This document shows positions 25,254 through 34,564 of a stretch of DNA of 61,132 bases, piece after piece (the first letter of the stretch is position 1; each line of letters starts with the position of its first letter). Where the stretch lies: the NCBI GenBank assembly GCA_003209755.1, contig QCPD01000012.1, forward strand, positions 1 to 61,132, in the 5' to 3' direction. Both the position numbers and the translations under genes were made by a program. A model generated the notes under the pieces. The model saw nothing but the letters and a program-made list of their open reading frames with translations. It did not search any database and was not told the DNA's origin. Origin of the DNA: Prochlorococcus sp. AG-436-C14. GTDB taxonomy: Bacteria > Cyanobacteriota > Cyanobacteriia > PCC-6307 > Cyanobiaceae.

Positions 25254-27589
25254 AAACTTTCTTCTAATAATTTTTTATTTTCTTTATTACTGGGATTAAA
25301 ATCAGATACTTTTTCGTTTGATTCTTCAGGATAACTGTCATCCATGATTTTAGGAGTGACAAGTATAACTAATTCACTTTTTCTTTTGCTCCCAGTAGTT
25401 GATCTAAATAATCTACCTAGAATCGGTATATCTCCAAGTAAAGGTGTTTTAGATTTGATTTCGTTGTCAAAGTCAGAAATTACTCCTGTTAAAATTAATG
25501 TGTGAGAATCTTTAACTCTTAATTTTCCTGTATCTAATCGTCGTACATTTAGAATATTTACTAATCCACAACCTTCAATCAATATTTGATCTGATATGGA
25601 GGTTAATTCAGGACTTAAAGAGAAAGTAACAAAACCGTTGTCATCAATTTTGTGTACTCTGGCCCCGAAGGTTAGTCCAGATGTTGAGAAAGTAGCTTCG
25701 CAACTTGACATGAATCCCTCTTCACTTGTTTCTACTTTGTAGTTAGTTATTACTTTTGTACCAAGAGTTATAAATGATTCGTTCGCATATGGTCTTCCTA
25801 TAGATGCTATTGCCGTGCCTGTATCTCCAATTATTTTTGCGCCACCCTCTATTTGATCTGAACTTTCACTCAAAATTAAAGTCGGATTTGATAAGACTTT
25901 TGTTTTTGAAGATCTAATTTGGGCAATTAAATACTTATATATTTCATTGGCATTATAATTAAAACCAGGATTAGGAATAATATTCGTTTGGTATGTTGAA
26001 GCTGTATCGCTAGTATTAGTTGATTCCCCATTTGCCATTCTAGATGAAGTATTAGTTGTTGAATTCACACCCGGAATTCCAGGACTTAAAGCTGGTGGAA
26101 TAAAGTTACCAAATGCACTGAATAATTTCCCTCCTTCGTTAACAATAAAGGTACTGCCAGTTCTAAATGCTGAATCTACATTAAATGAATCATCATTTGT
26201 TAACTCTACATCTAATATTTTTACTGTAAGTGCTACTTGACGCTGTCTTAAGTCTAGTTGTTGTAAATATTTTTCTGCTAATAATATAATTTCTGAATTT
26301 CCAATTAATGTTATCGTCTGCAATCTAGAGTCTGTTGTACCTGTGAGACCAACCAAGGGACCACTTGATGATGAATATGTGTCAATTAACTTTATGTTAT
26401 CGGGAGATACTCCTGTCGTGGATGAACCACTGAATGTATCAACCTTGCTTATTGAGGCGCCAAGAGTTGCTAAGTAATCAGCGGCTGAAGATGCTGCGGC
26501 TTGATTAAGTCTATAAACCTTTGAAATCTTAGGTCCAAAAGTTTTCCCTATCATATCTTTTCCTACAATAATCAGATTATCACTTACTTTTGCTTGTAAT
26601 CCAGAAGCAAACAAAATGCTATTAAATGCTACAGAGTAATCTTCATCTGAAAAAGATAAAGTTACGTATGGACCTTCACTAATTTCTTCTGATTTAGAGG
26701 ATGAGATATTATCTGAGTTTTTAGATTCATTTGCCAATACAAATCCATATCCTGCCAATTTCGTAAGCTTCATTAGGGCCGTTTTGGCAGAGGAATTATT
26801 TAATGTTAATGAAACATTAGGTCCATTTAATTTAATAAAACCTCTATTCTCTAAAAAGACACTACCAGTTGCAATATCACCTAATGGTGGGGCTACTGCT
26901 TCATTCTTAATATTAAAAATTGGGTTTCTTTTTCTGAATCTATTTAAGAAAGGAAAATTAAAACTCTTTTTATCTTTGAATTTGTTTTTTAGTGATTTAA
27001 TATATATTTTAACACCTTTATCTATTTTAATTACCGGTTTTTGACTTGTAAAATTTTTATTATCTTTTATACCTATTAAATAAGTATATTCATTGAATTT
27101 CTTGATTTTAAGATCAGAAAGAGTGGTGGTATTTTTCGGTATTTTGGATGTATCTAGCTCGAGAATATCTGCTAATTGCAACATCAATTCCCAACCTGAT
27201 TCGCTTTTAATTATTTCTGAATTAATTATTTTATCAATATTTAATATATTTATTTGAACTGAATTATTTGACTCAGTTATCTCTAATCTTCCCTTTTTAT
27301 TATTTTTAAATGTAGATTTACTTAATTTTTTATTGCGCTCTTGGGAATTTGTCATTACTCTTTTTTTTCTTTCGCTTGGTAAATTATTTATTAATTTCTC
27401 TGCTTCTTGATTGCTAATGGCGCCTTCATCGCTAAGAAAAATTAAATCTTTTTTTTCTAAATCACTTTGTGTTTTATTTTGAATTGAATATGGGTCGGAA
27501 TTTTTGGATGCATCAGTATTGATGTTTGCGAAAGCAATTATTGGAGTGGTTATGAGTGCGCCGAAAAATAGAGAGAATTTAATTTTCAA
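25250..27589 (-). CDS. pilQ: Outer-membrane secretin PilQ
   Basis: The 779-residue protein has a signal peptide (MKIKFSLFFGALITTPIIAFA). N-terminal domains include an STN/secretin short domain (LTLNNSSAKTALMKLTKLAG) and an N1 domain (SKVYRLNQAAASSAADYLAT). The C-terminal secretin channel carries VALTVKILDVEL, SNPTLILSES and LILTGVISDFDNE then KTPLLGDIPILGRLFRS and ELVILVTPKIM. A Ser/Thr/Asn-rich insertion (about 500-540) lies in the channel region. It is first in the minus-strand operon and forms the outer-membrane pore for the pilus. Confidence 0.92.
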   Translation of the reverse strand: MKIKFSLFFGALITTPIIAFANINTDASKNSDPYSIQNKTQSDLEKKDLIFLSDEGAISNQEAEKLINNLPSERKKRVMTNSQERNKKLSKSTFKNNKKGRLEITESNNSVQINILNIDKIINSEIIKSESGWELMLQLADILELDTSKIPKNTTTLSDLKIKKFNEYTYLIGIKDNKNFTSQKPVIKIDKGVKIYIKSLKNKFKDKKSFNFPFLNRFRKRNPIFNIKNEAVAPPLGDIATGSVFLENRGFIKLNGPNVSLTLNNSSAKTALMKLTKLAGYGFVLANESKNSDNISSSKSEEISEGPYVTLSFSDEDYSVAFNSILFASGLQAKVSDNLIIVGKDMIGKTFGPKISKVYRLNQAAASSAADYLATLGASISKVDTFSGSSTTGVSPDNIKLIDTYSSSSGPLVGLTGTTDSRLQTITLIGNSEIILLAEKYLQQLDLRQRQVALTVKILDVELTNDDSFNVDSAFRTGSTFIVNEGGKLFSAFGNFIPPALSPGIPGVNSTTNTSSRMANGESTNTSDTASTYQTNIIPNPGFNYNANEIYKYLIAQIRSSKTKVLSNPTLILSESSDQIEGGAKIIGDTGTAIASIGRPYANESFITLGTKVITNYKVETSEEGFMSSCEATFSTSGLTFGARVHKIDDNGFVTFSLSPELTSISDQILIEGCGLVNILNVRRLDTGKLRVKDSHTLILTGVISDFDNEIKSKTPLLGDIPILGRLFRSTTGSKRKSELVILVTPKIMDDSYPEESNEKVSDFNPSNKENKKLLEESL

Positions 27590-28263
27590 TTCTTTTTTAA
27601 ACTAAGTCCTATTACCACACTATCAACATCTAGTAAAAATAGCATATATAGAATTAATTCTAAATGAACACGTATTAACATCGCTAACCAAAATTAATGT
27701 TCATCCTGCGCTCAGGCTCAAATCACGATTGATTGCTTTAATCTTTTTCTATATCCTTGGTTCATTTTTTACAGTTGCAAGCCCTTTTGTTTTATATTCC
27801 TGACTTTTTGGGTGTTTTTTAGGCATAGGACTTTTGTAAAGATACGCTCTGCCTCTAATGAGAAGGAATTAGTAATGAACTAGAGCAAATAAAGTTGCTT
27901 AGACCTTTATCAGTTGAATAAAAAATGCATTTAATTTCCAACTTTGCAAGGTTTAATCAGATCAAGGATTTTTACATCATTGGCAAATGAAATTGATAAA
28001 ATTATTCTATTCTTCTTCAATTGCTTAAGAGTATTTAGTGTTTTATTTTGTTGATTCCATTCAACTGGATAAGTCTCTTTTAAAGTTATCCTTATTACTT
28101 TAAGAGATGTTTCCCATGATCTTTTTTCTTTTGTAAAAGCTAATTAATCCCGATCTAAAATAATCAAGCTTGGGATCTATGCCTTCTTTGGTTTATTAGT
28201 TCTCACTTTGTTTGTATATGTTCCAGAGTGAATTAAATCTGAATATTATCGATTTGGAATACG
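27590..28263. other. Intergenic stretch without a supported gene
   Basis: About 670 bp separate pilQ from the decayed HTH-like gene. I find only short frames, including a stop-bounded hydrophobic stretch near 28165-28228 (KLGIYAFFGLLVLTLFVY) with no start codon. The pilQ promoter should lie next to 27590. The sequence looks like eroded island DNA rather than one regulatory region. Confidence 0.5.
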
Positions 28264-28630
28264 GAGTGCTATTAAAAAAGAGTTGAATTAAGAGCAGGGT
28301 TTGCTATTGACTTACTTGCTCAATGTCAAAGTGGCACCTTAGTAACTACCAGAGTGAAGGAGAAGATTCATTAAGCAGAAGACAAGTTTGAAGTATTAGC
28401 CAACCCAATGGAAATGATTTTTAAGACTTTGAAGAGACCAATGTTGAGAGGCTGCAAATGGTGGCAAAACTACCTGTATGCCTTAAACAAGCGATACAAC
28501 AAGGTTTACTAATTAATCAATCCAGTTGCGTTATTTTCTCGTAAAGCAAATAATTTCGTTAGCTGGATTGGCTGCTGATTATCAATATAGCTCAAGAGGA
28601 AGGAGAACTTTTGAAAAGGAAAGTGACTAA
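28264..28630 (+). pseudogene. Decayed copy 1 of an HTH-like island gene
   Basis: Read with one frame change near 28365, this gives KRVELRAGFAIDLLAQCQSG, VTTRVKE, LSRRQV, DFEETNVERLQMVAKL, LKQAIQQGLLINQSS and the tail AGLAADYQYSSRGRRTFEK before a TAA at 28628. Stops and frameshifts interrupt it several times. The segments align with the copies at 36429 and 39982. It retains the C-terminus and so suggests an original of about 120-130 residues. The central region around LSRRQA looks like a helix-turn-helix. Confidence 0.6.
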
Positions 28631-28669
28631 TTAATATCAAGAAAATATTTTCCTTTGGTTGGCCGTATA

Positions 28670-28681
28670 GTATATATATAC
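28670..28681 (+). promoter_or_regulatory. Palindromic TATA promoter region of the protease gene
   Basis: GTATATATATAC is a perfect 12-bp palindrome lying 22 bp before the protease ATG. TATAGT next to it can act as a -10 box. A second palindrome, GAAAATATTTTC, lies at 28641-28652. Either could be an operator. No regulator is identified. Confidence 0.35.
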
Positions 28682-28703
28682 AAAATATAGTTATGGATTA
28701 ATA

Positions 28704-29600
28704 ATGATTTTTAAAAAAAGTTTCTCGATATTTACAATAATTGCTTCTTTTCTATTGGTTCCAAATGTTTTTGCTGGATATCAGCTAGGTGGAGAGATGA
28801 AAGAAAAAATAAAAGAAAAAAGGGTTGATCTTACTATTAAAGATTTTAAATATCCAATGTTATTTAATAATAAAATAATCGATTTTTTAACAGTTTCAGT
28901 TTACGGAACTGCTGCTCCAGGATCAGGAGTGATAATAGCCAAAAATGATAACAACTATTATATTCTTACTGCAAACCATGTAGTAGGTAAAGTTTTAAAA
29001 GGTGATGAAATTGAAGTCCAGACTTTAGATGGAGAATATCATCCTGCGGAACTTTTAATATCTTCTGAAAAAATAGATGGAGCGTTATTAAAATTCACTT
29101 CTAAAAATAAATATTATCAAGCTTTTATTGACCCGAATATATATCCTGAAACTGGGATGTACATAGAAACTCAGGGTTATGCACTGGCCTCAAAAGAGGC
29201 AAAGAAAGGCAGCTTAAGAAGATCTAATGGAAGCATTATTACTGTAATAGACGATAATACAGACGGTTATGACATTTTTTATGGTGCTGCTACAAATGTA
29301 GGAATGAGTGGTGGCGGAGTGTTTACTGATTATGGTCAAACTACTGTCGATCTAAATTCAGATGGTTGGAAAACATGTACTTTTAGTACTCCAATACTTG
29401 TAGGTATTCATGGAAGGGCGGAGTCATATAGAGCTGGTGGAAAGTCCGGGGCGAGTATGGGAGTTTCTGTTCACACAATGTTAAGAGAATTTGGTGGAAC
29501 CTTAGTTAAGGAAGGAGTTACATCATTACCGGATGAATTAGATACCTTAATATATAAAGATGGATGTCCTCTTTATCAAGAACTTATGGGTAATAGGTAA
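28704..29600 (+). CDS. Secreted trypsin-like serine protease (S1C-like)
   Basis: The 298-residue protein has a signal peptide (residues 1-24, ending VFAG) and a trypsin-fold domain. His92 (TANHVVG), Asp125 (KIDGALLKF) and Ser202 (VGMSGGGVF) form a plausible triad. GTAAPGSGVIIA and LVGIHGR are the flanking family motifs. There is no PDZ domain, unlike DegP/HtrA. It shares the same core, including the YDI...GMSGGGVF block, with the protease at 31699. It probably acts in the periplasm or outside. It is the first of the genes between the pilus locus and the tRNA-Arg. Confidence 0.8.
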   Translation: MIFKKSFSIFTIIASFLLVPNVFAGYQLGGEMKEKIKEKRVDLTIKDFKYPMLFNNKIIDFLTVSVYGTAAPGSGVIIAKNDNNYYILTANHVVGKVLKGDEIEVQTLDGEYHPAELLISSEKIDGALLKFTSKNKYYQAFIDPNIYPETGMYIETQGYALASKEAKKGSLRRSNGSIITVIDDNTDGYDIFYGAATNVGMSGGGVFTDYGQTTVDLNSDGWKTCTFSTPILVGIHGRAESYRAGGKSGASMGVSVHTMLREFGGTLVKEGVTSLPDELDTLIYKDGCPLYQELMGNR

Positions 29601-29687
29601 TAGATCAAAATCTAAAAATACTATAACGGAAATTAATTTTTTGAAGTTTAATGAAGATACTAAAAAAAATTAAACAATTAGATTAAT

Positions 29688-29864
29688 TTGATAACTGAAG
29701 ATGATATTAATCCACTTAGTATGGAGAAACCGATGGAAATTCATTATTCTGATGAAATATTTATTTATGATAAAAATATTAGAGGATGCATAGCTAATGG
29801 ATTGTGCAAAAAAATTATGATTGATTTAGGCAGTTATTCATCTATAGAAAAACTAATTAATTAA
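29688..29864 (+). CDS. Possible small ORF, 58 aa
   Basis: A TTG at 29688 opens 58 codons: MITEDDINPLSMEKPMEIHY followed by SDEIFIYDKNIRGCIANGLC and an acidic/Lys-rich end (an ATG lies at codon 12). No Shine-Dalgarno is clear and no family is recognised. It is the only candidate within the 356-bp gap between the protease and the next gene. It may be a small protein or a gene fragment. Confidence 0.25.
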   Translation: MITEDDINPLSMEKPMEIHYSDEIFIYDKNIRGCIANGLCKKIMIDLGSYSSIEKLIN

Positions 29865-29956
29865 ACCTATAAATTTTATACCTTAAAATATAATTCCCTT
29901 AGTATTGATAAGATCATGAGAAAAGCAGGCTGTCTAAAATAATTACAATAAAAAAT

Positions 29957-30394
29957 TTATTGAATAAGTGAAGAGGGTTTAAGAAATAACCTTTCTACAG
30001 TTTCATTTAATTGTGAAGACTGAGGAGGAGTGAATGAATATATTTCTGAAAGTGCTGTTGCCGCGTCAAATTCTGGATTAATAAATCCAATAATAAATTT
30101 ACAAGGATAATCCTTTTCATCGCTTAAACATATTGTGGCTTTTCCTCTTTTTCTACCACTTGTTATTGAGATTTGATCGCTATTCATCTTATTCATATTT
30201 TTTGCGTCATCACATGTAAAAGAACTTACATTTGCCATATCACTTGATTCGATTTTAGAGATGGACCATTTTACGACATCGTTATTAACGGATTCATTGC
30301 AGCCATTAGCTTTAGATGGTTCTGAATTTATTAAACCGAAGAAAATAAAGGTACAGCTTATTATCATCGAAAAATTTTTGTAGGTAGTTTTCAT
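29957..30394 (-). CDS. Predicted secreted protein of unknown function
   Basis: The 145-residue protein has an N-terminal signal peptide (SMIISCTFIFFGLINSEPSKA, cleavage likely near residue 30). The mature domain contains four Cys (NGCNES, FTCDD, TICLSD, YPCKF). The latter pair, with KRGKATICLSDEKDYPC, looks like a disulfide-stabilised beta protein. No known family recognised. It is divergent from the membrane/protease operon that starts at 30497. Confidence 0.6.
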   Translation of the reverse strand: MKTTYKNFSMIISCTFIFFGLINSEPSKANGCNESVNNDVVKWSISKIESSDMANVSSFTCDDAKNMNKMNSDQISITSGRKRGKATICLSDEKDYPCKFIIGFINPEFDAATALSEIYSFTPPQSSQLNETVERLFLKPSSLIQ

Positions 30395-30496
30395 TAGATC
30401 TCAACTTTTTAATCTTCATATATTAATCTAAGATGATAACTACTAAAAGTTGAATTAAAATTTTTAAAAGAAAGATGTATTTAAAAGCCAGCATCT

Positions 30497-31222
30497 ATGG
30501 AGACAACCTCAAAAAGGCATAAATTAGTAAAACGACTGGTAATCACCTCTCTTGCCATAACAAGTGTTTTTGGTATTAATTCATTCTTCTTCTCTTTTAC
30601 GCAAAATAGACTTTCTGATACGACAAAACATTTTGAAGCTTTAGATGCACTATTAACTTCAACGACTACTGATCAAATTAGTACTATTGCAGAGCTGAAA
30701 AGAAACTATTTATTATGCCAGTCTGACTTTCCTAAAGGTTGTGAAAATTATTTTACAGCTTTAATACAAACCAGAAATAGAGCAAAAGATTATCAAATAA
30801 CATTTGCAGAAACCTTAAGTCTATCTGAAGATGATGCTTTATTTGAGCAGCTTTCTTTAGTTTATAATAAGACAAATTTAGTGGCTAAAAAATCCTTTGA
30901 TTTGTCTTTTGATGAAGCTAAAGAGCAGAAAATCAGAAGTGCATCTGAGTATATAAATTTAGTTCAAGGTAAAAAATATTCCTTAACCAACTATGAGAAA
31001 TCAAATAAAGAGCTAATTCAATCAATTAATATCTTATATTCAGATATTAATCAATGGATTAAAGATGATATAAATTCATCAAAATCAGTCCCAGTTATAA
31101 TGAAAAGTGTTAATTTGGCTTATTTGATATTGGTCTTCTCAGAGATTTCATTATTTCTTTTAGTTGCTTGGGTAGATATAATTAATAATAACGTAAGTGT
31201 AATAGCAGAGGAGGCAAATTAA
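30497..31222 (+). CDS. Membrane protein with periplasmic helical domain, first gene of a protease operon
   Basis: The 241-residue protein has a hydrophobic segment at about 15-35, a helical and partly coiled-coil middle (about 40-195, with two Cys at CQSDFPKGC) and a second membrane segment at about 203-224. The predicted topology places the middle in the periplasm, like a four-helix sensor domain. It is followed 1 bp later by another two-segment membrane protein, which overlaps the protease gene. The three are surely cotranscribed. The function is unknown; sensing or anchoring for the protease is a guess. Confidence 0.6.
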   Translation: METTSKRHKLVKRLVITSLAITSVFGINSFFFSFTQNRLSDTTKHFEALDALLTSTTTDQISTIAELKRNYLLCQSDFPKGCENYFTALIQTRNRAKDYQITFAETLSLSEDDALFEQLSLVYNKTNLVAKKSFDLSFDEAKEQKIRSASEYINLVQGKKYSLTNYEKSNKELIQSINILYSDINQWIKDDINSSKSVPVIMKSVNLAYLILVFSEISLFLLVAWVDIINNNVSVIAEEAN

Positions 31223-31223
31223 A

Positions 31224-31706
31224 ATGTCATTTAAAATAGTACCTAAAGTTAAACCACTTACTATTTCATTTCTCTTTGCATTTGCAGGAATATTAGTTGG
31301 TCAGAAATTGTTATCCTATGAAAATGAAAATCTAATCATATCTCATTGTAGAAAATCAAATCTTCAACATATATTCTCTTATAATAATCTAGATAATGTT
31401 CCTTATAAAGAAAGGCCCAAGGTTTTAGATTTGTTAAAACCTAAGAAATATTGTTATAAGTATTTGTCTGATAAAACTAAAGAACAATTAAAACTATTAG
31501 ATCAATATCCTCTAAAAGAATATGATGTTTTATATGAAGTAATTGGCTATAAAATTAGGCTTTATGCAGATTCATATAATAGGCTTGAAAATTCTCGTTC
31601 TAAAACTCAAGGAAAGTTTCTTATAGGCTTACTAGGATTTAATGTCGCAACATTGGCTACACAGGCAATATTTTTACAGGCGGATAGTAAAGAAATAGAT
31701 GATTAG
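31224..31706 (+). CDS. Small two-segment membrane protein in the protease operon
   Basis: The 160-residue protein has an N-terminal hydrophobic segment (about 10-27, LTISFLFAFAGILVG) and another at the C-terminus (about 132-150). Between them is a Lys/Tyr-rich domain with two Cys (SHCRKSN and KKYCYKYL). The topology parallels the preceding 241-aa protein in miniature. It overlaps the protease start by 8 bp. No family is recognised. Confidence 0.6.
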   Translation: MSFKIVPKVKPLTISFLFAFAGILVGQKLLSYENENLIISHCRKSNLQHIFSYNNLDNVPYKERPKVLDLLKPKKYCYKYLSDKTKEQLKLLDQYPLKEYDVLYEVIGYKIRLYADSYNRLENSRSKTQGKFLIGLLGFNVATLATQAIFLQADSKEIDD

Positions 31707-32979
31707 TCTTAAAAGTTTTAAATCATTTGGTTTGGGACTGCTTTCTGCTCTTCTGGGTATAACTTTTTCTGCGACTTCAGCTTTAGCTTCATTAAGTGTT
31801 AGCTATGCAATTAAAGAAAAGATTAATCAAAGTGTATTCAAGGTTTATGGATCTGGAACCCCAGGTTCGGGCATTTTGATTATCCTTCCTGATAGAAAAG
31901 CTGCAATTTTGACTTCTAAGCATGTAGTTCAAAGTATGGGAAAAGAGGAGATAATTGAAATTGAATTTGGAAATAATAAATTTCTACAAGTCAAAAAACA
32001 AGACTCGATAGACTTGCCCAACCTTGATCTTTCAATTTTATTTTTAAATAGAAAAGCTTTAGAAAAAGATAATACTTTTAATTTTATAGGAACTACTTTA
32101 GAAGTTGATGGCATTACTGCTAATAAAGATGTTTTTGTGGCTGGTTTCCCTATCTCTGGTCAATCTGTTTCAAAAAGTGTTCGAATATCAAATGGCAAAA
32201 TTCAGATTGTAGATGATGTTCCTAATAAAGATGGATATGACATTGGTTACTCTTCTGCAACCTATGTTGGGATGAGTGGTGGGGGTGTTTTTTCTAATCA
32301 AGGTAAACTGATCGGTATCCATGGGAGAGGAGAAAGAATTGATAGTAGCGATGTAAATAAAACTGGTACTAATTTTGCTGTTTCTATTAGGAAGGTTATT
32401 GATTTTTATCGAAAAGAAAGAATGAATTTAGATAATTCCTCTTCTTTAGATCTGGTTGAGGCTTCTAGGCAAATATTTTTTCGTGATTTCAAGTCTGCAT
32501 TGATTTCTTGGGGTGCATTAGCTGATAGGTATCCCGATTCACTTGTAGCTACTTATAACACTGCTTGCTTAAAACAGATAGTAAATAAAGTCACTTTTGA
32601 TAAATCAAATTTCCCGTTGATATTTGACAGTAAATCTGGTTCTACTCACTATATAGTTCAGAATTATTCTGCTGGTAAAGGTATTGGTTATGCATTGTTA
32701 AATGACCCTTTAGTCAACGAGGCTTGGTCAGGTTGGAAAGCACCTTCAGAAAATAATCCTTATTTATATACACTTATAATGCAAATTCCTCTTTTAATTC
32801 GTCATATTCAAGAACCAGAAAGATTTTTTATGCATAAGCCAGTAGATCCACCCGACTATATAAAAGAAGGTGGGTGTGAACTATTCTCTACATTTAATCC
32901 ATTAGGAGGTGAGTATCAAAAGGAATTTACTCTTCCAGTAACACCTCTAGTTTACGTATCCGATCAGACACGCCCCTGA
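31699..32979 (+). CDS. Secreted trypsin-like protease with C-terminal extension
   Basis: The 426-residue protein has a signal peptide (about 1-29, ending TSALA). The trypsin-fold domain has His75 (TSKHVVQ), Asp110 (NLDLSILFL) and Ser193 (YVGMSGGGVF), with GSGTPGSGILII and LIGIHGRGER flanking. Residues about 245-426 form an extension: a helical stretch (FRDFKSALISWGALADRYPD) resembling a single TPR, then a beta-rich end (FTLPVTPLVYVSD). It is a paralogue of the 28704 protease. Its ATG lies inside the previous gene, so it is translationally coupled with its membrane neighbours. Confidence 0.78.
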   Translation: MISLKSFKSFGLGLLSALLGITFSATSALASLSVSYAIKEKINQSVFKVYGSGTPGSGILIILPDRKAAILTSKHVVQSMGKEEIIEIEFGNNKFLQVKKQDSIDLPNLDLSILFLNRKALEKDNTFNFIGTTLEVDGITANKDVFVAGFPISGQSVSKSVRISNGKIQIVDDVPNKDGYDIGYSSATYVGMSGGGVFSNQGKLIGIHGRGERIDSSDVNKTGTNFAVSIRKVIDFYRKERMNLDNSSSLDLVEASRQIFFRDFKSALISWGALADRYPDSLVATYNTACLKQIVNKVTFDKSNFPLIFDSKSGSTHYIVQNYSAGKGIGYALLNDPLVNEAWSGWKAPSENNPYLYTLIMQIPLLIRHIQEPERFFMHKPVDPPDYIKEGGCELFSTFNPLGGEYQKEFTLPVTPLVYVSDQTRP

Positions 32980-32994
32980 TAGATATTCAATTTT

Positions 32995-33309
32995 CTAGTT
33001 TCTTATCATTAAGATCTCTTGATATATCTCTTGTCCAATTTTTCTATTATGTGAGTCAACAGTACCACCAGAAAATAAAGCCTCGATAAGAGCAATTGCT
33101 GAAGGAACAAAACACCAGCATAGAAGCAAATAAATGATGCCAATACCAATTTTGCCCATGTAAAATTTATGGGCACCTAGCCCTCCCAGGAAGACAGCTA
33201 ATAGTGCATAAACCCCTACAGATTTCTTACGTTTCTCAAATTTAATTTGAAATGCGGTTTTTTCTTCTCCTTCTAGTTCCTTTTGCAGAGCGACAAGTGC
33301 CAGATCCAT
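32995..33309 (-). CDS. TM2 domain protein
   Basis: The 104-residue protein has a TM2 domain (about 32-85): ALLAVFLGGLGAHKFYMGKI then GIGIIYLLLCW, with two membrane helices and the conserved GxxGxHxFY motif. The N-terminus is charged and helical. TM2 proteins are small inner-membrane proteins of unclear role. It is convergent with the protease gene (15 bp apart) and is followed upstream by other membrane genes that could form one stress-related group. Confidence 0.75.
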   Translation of the reverse strand: MDLALVALQKELEGEEKTAFQIKFEKRKKSVGVYALLAVFLGGLGAHKFYMGKIGIGIIYLLLCWCFVPSAIALIEALFSGGTVDSHNRKIGQEIYQEILMIRN

Positions 33310-33444
33310 TTATAGTCAAAATATTTTTTCTATACGACTTTAATAGATAGAAAGTGCTTTTTCTTGAAAACTCCAATCATGTTATGGCTGTAAAAAATTA
33401 TACGTGCTTTTTTGAATATCTCAAAAAAAAATAAGAAATTAAAG

Positions 33445-34095
33445 TTAAATACCTTTTTTAATTCCAACCGTATATTCTATAGCTCTTTGAACAGCAATTA
33501 TTGACCAAATTACAAATGGTGTAATTATCCATGATGCTTCCCCTTCGCTAAATAAAGAAATAGACCAAGTAAATATCCAACCAAGTAAAATTATGCCTGG
33601 TAAATTATCAATTGGTTTCTGTATCCCTTCCCTAAGAGTATTATTATAATCTCTTGTTTTATTAGCAAAATCTATTGACTGTTTAGCTATTTTATAGTGA
33701 TAATAAACTGTAGCTAATCCACAAGTAATTATAGAGAAAAGAATAATAGATCCTTTATCTATTTTTGAATTATTTCCAACATCAGCTTCATTAAGTATCT
33801 CTGCCCAATTTAATAATTTATATATATAGTATAACCCGCAAGTGATTATCGTAAGAGCAATTATTTTAAAATTGCTTTCATAACTATATTTTGATTTTAT
33901 TAATTTAAAACTAATATCCTGAAGATTTGATGGGTCTGAAGAACTAGCCTTAATATTGCTATTGTTTTTGGATTTAGCTAACTTGTCTTGATTGTTTTTA
34001 TTTGGTTTTAAACTATAGCCGCAAAATTCGCAGACATCACTTGTAGATGTTGTTTTAGATGGGGCTCCACAATATGGGCAAGTATTTCCTTTCAT
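33445..34095 (-). CDS. Zinc-ribbon membrane protein (DUF4234-like)
   Basis: The 216-residue protein has an N-terminal zinc ribbon (CPYCGAPSKTTSTSDVCEFC, residues 6-25) and a disordered linker. Four membrane segments follow, in two similar halves (ALTIITCGLYYIYKLLNWAE and LFSIITCGLATVYYHYKIAK), the pattern of DUF4234-type proteins. In Bacillus a zinc-ribbon membrane protein (YdjG) works beside an SPFH protein (YdjI); a similar link here is inferred. The divergent DUF2752 gene starts 41 bp away. Confidence 0.6.
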   Translation of the reverse strand: MKGNTCPYCGAPSKTTSTSDVCEFCGYSLKPNKNNQDKLAKSKNNSNIKASSSDPSNLQDISFKLIKSKYSYESNFKIIALTIITCGLYYIYKLLNWAEILNEADVGNNSKIDKGSIILFSIITCGLATVYYHYKIAKQSIDFANKTRDYNNTLREGIQKPIDNLPGIILLGWIFTWSISLFSEGEASWIITPFVIWSIIAVQRAIEYTVGIKKGI

Positions 34096-34136
34096 ATAAA
34101 ATAATTGATATTAACTGTAAGAAAAATCCTTGTATA

Positions 34137-34559
34137 ATGCCAACTATACCAAAAAATCAAAATCTTAAGATAGAGAATTTAATAAAGAGGAATAAAAGGA
34201 TTATTCCTCTTTCAGGCTTGTTTTATTTATTTTTAAAAAAGAATTTAGCTTGGCTTCCAGGTTGGTCTTGCCCTGTTAGACATGCGACAGGGATGCCGTG
34301 TCCAACATGCTTTCTTACAAGGTCGATTACGGCCAGTTTAAATGGCGACATATCAGATGCATTGCATTTTCATGTATTAGGACCACCTACTACTATTTTT
34401 CTCGTCTCTTGGGCATTCCTTTCACTTAAATCTGGTCTATTTTATCCATTTAAAATCCGCAAAAAGTTTTATTATCTTATAGGAATTACCTTCCTTCTTT
34501 ACTGGATATATAGATTGATTGGTTACTATATAATTGGTTGGGAAGTTTTTCCTATGTAA
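34137..34559 (+). CDS. DUF2752 family membrane protein
   Basis: The family signature CPVRHATGMPCPTCFLTRS is present, followed by the usual amphipathic loop (LNGDISDALHFHVLGPPTTI) and two membrane segments. ATG at 34137 is preferred (140 residues), because an earlier in-frame ATG at 34059 would overlap the divergent zinc-ribbon gene. The family function is unknown; it is often a small polytopic inner-membrane protein. It is the only plus-strand gene among minus-strand neighbours. Confidence 0.75.
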   Translation: MPTIPKNQNLKIENLIKRNKRIIPLSGLFYLFLKKNLAWLPGWSCPVRHATGMPCPTCFLTRSITASLNGDISDALHFHVLGPPTTIFLVSWAFLSLKSGLFYPFKIRKKFYYLIGITFLLYWIYRLIGYYIIGWEVFPM

Positions 34560-34564
34560 ATTAA

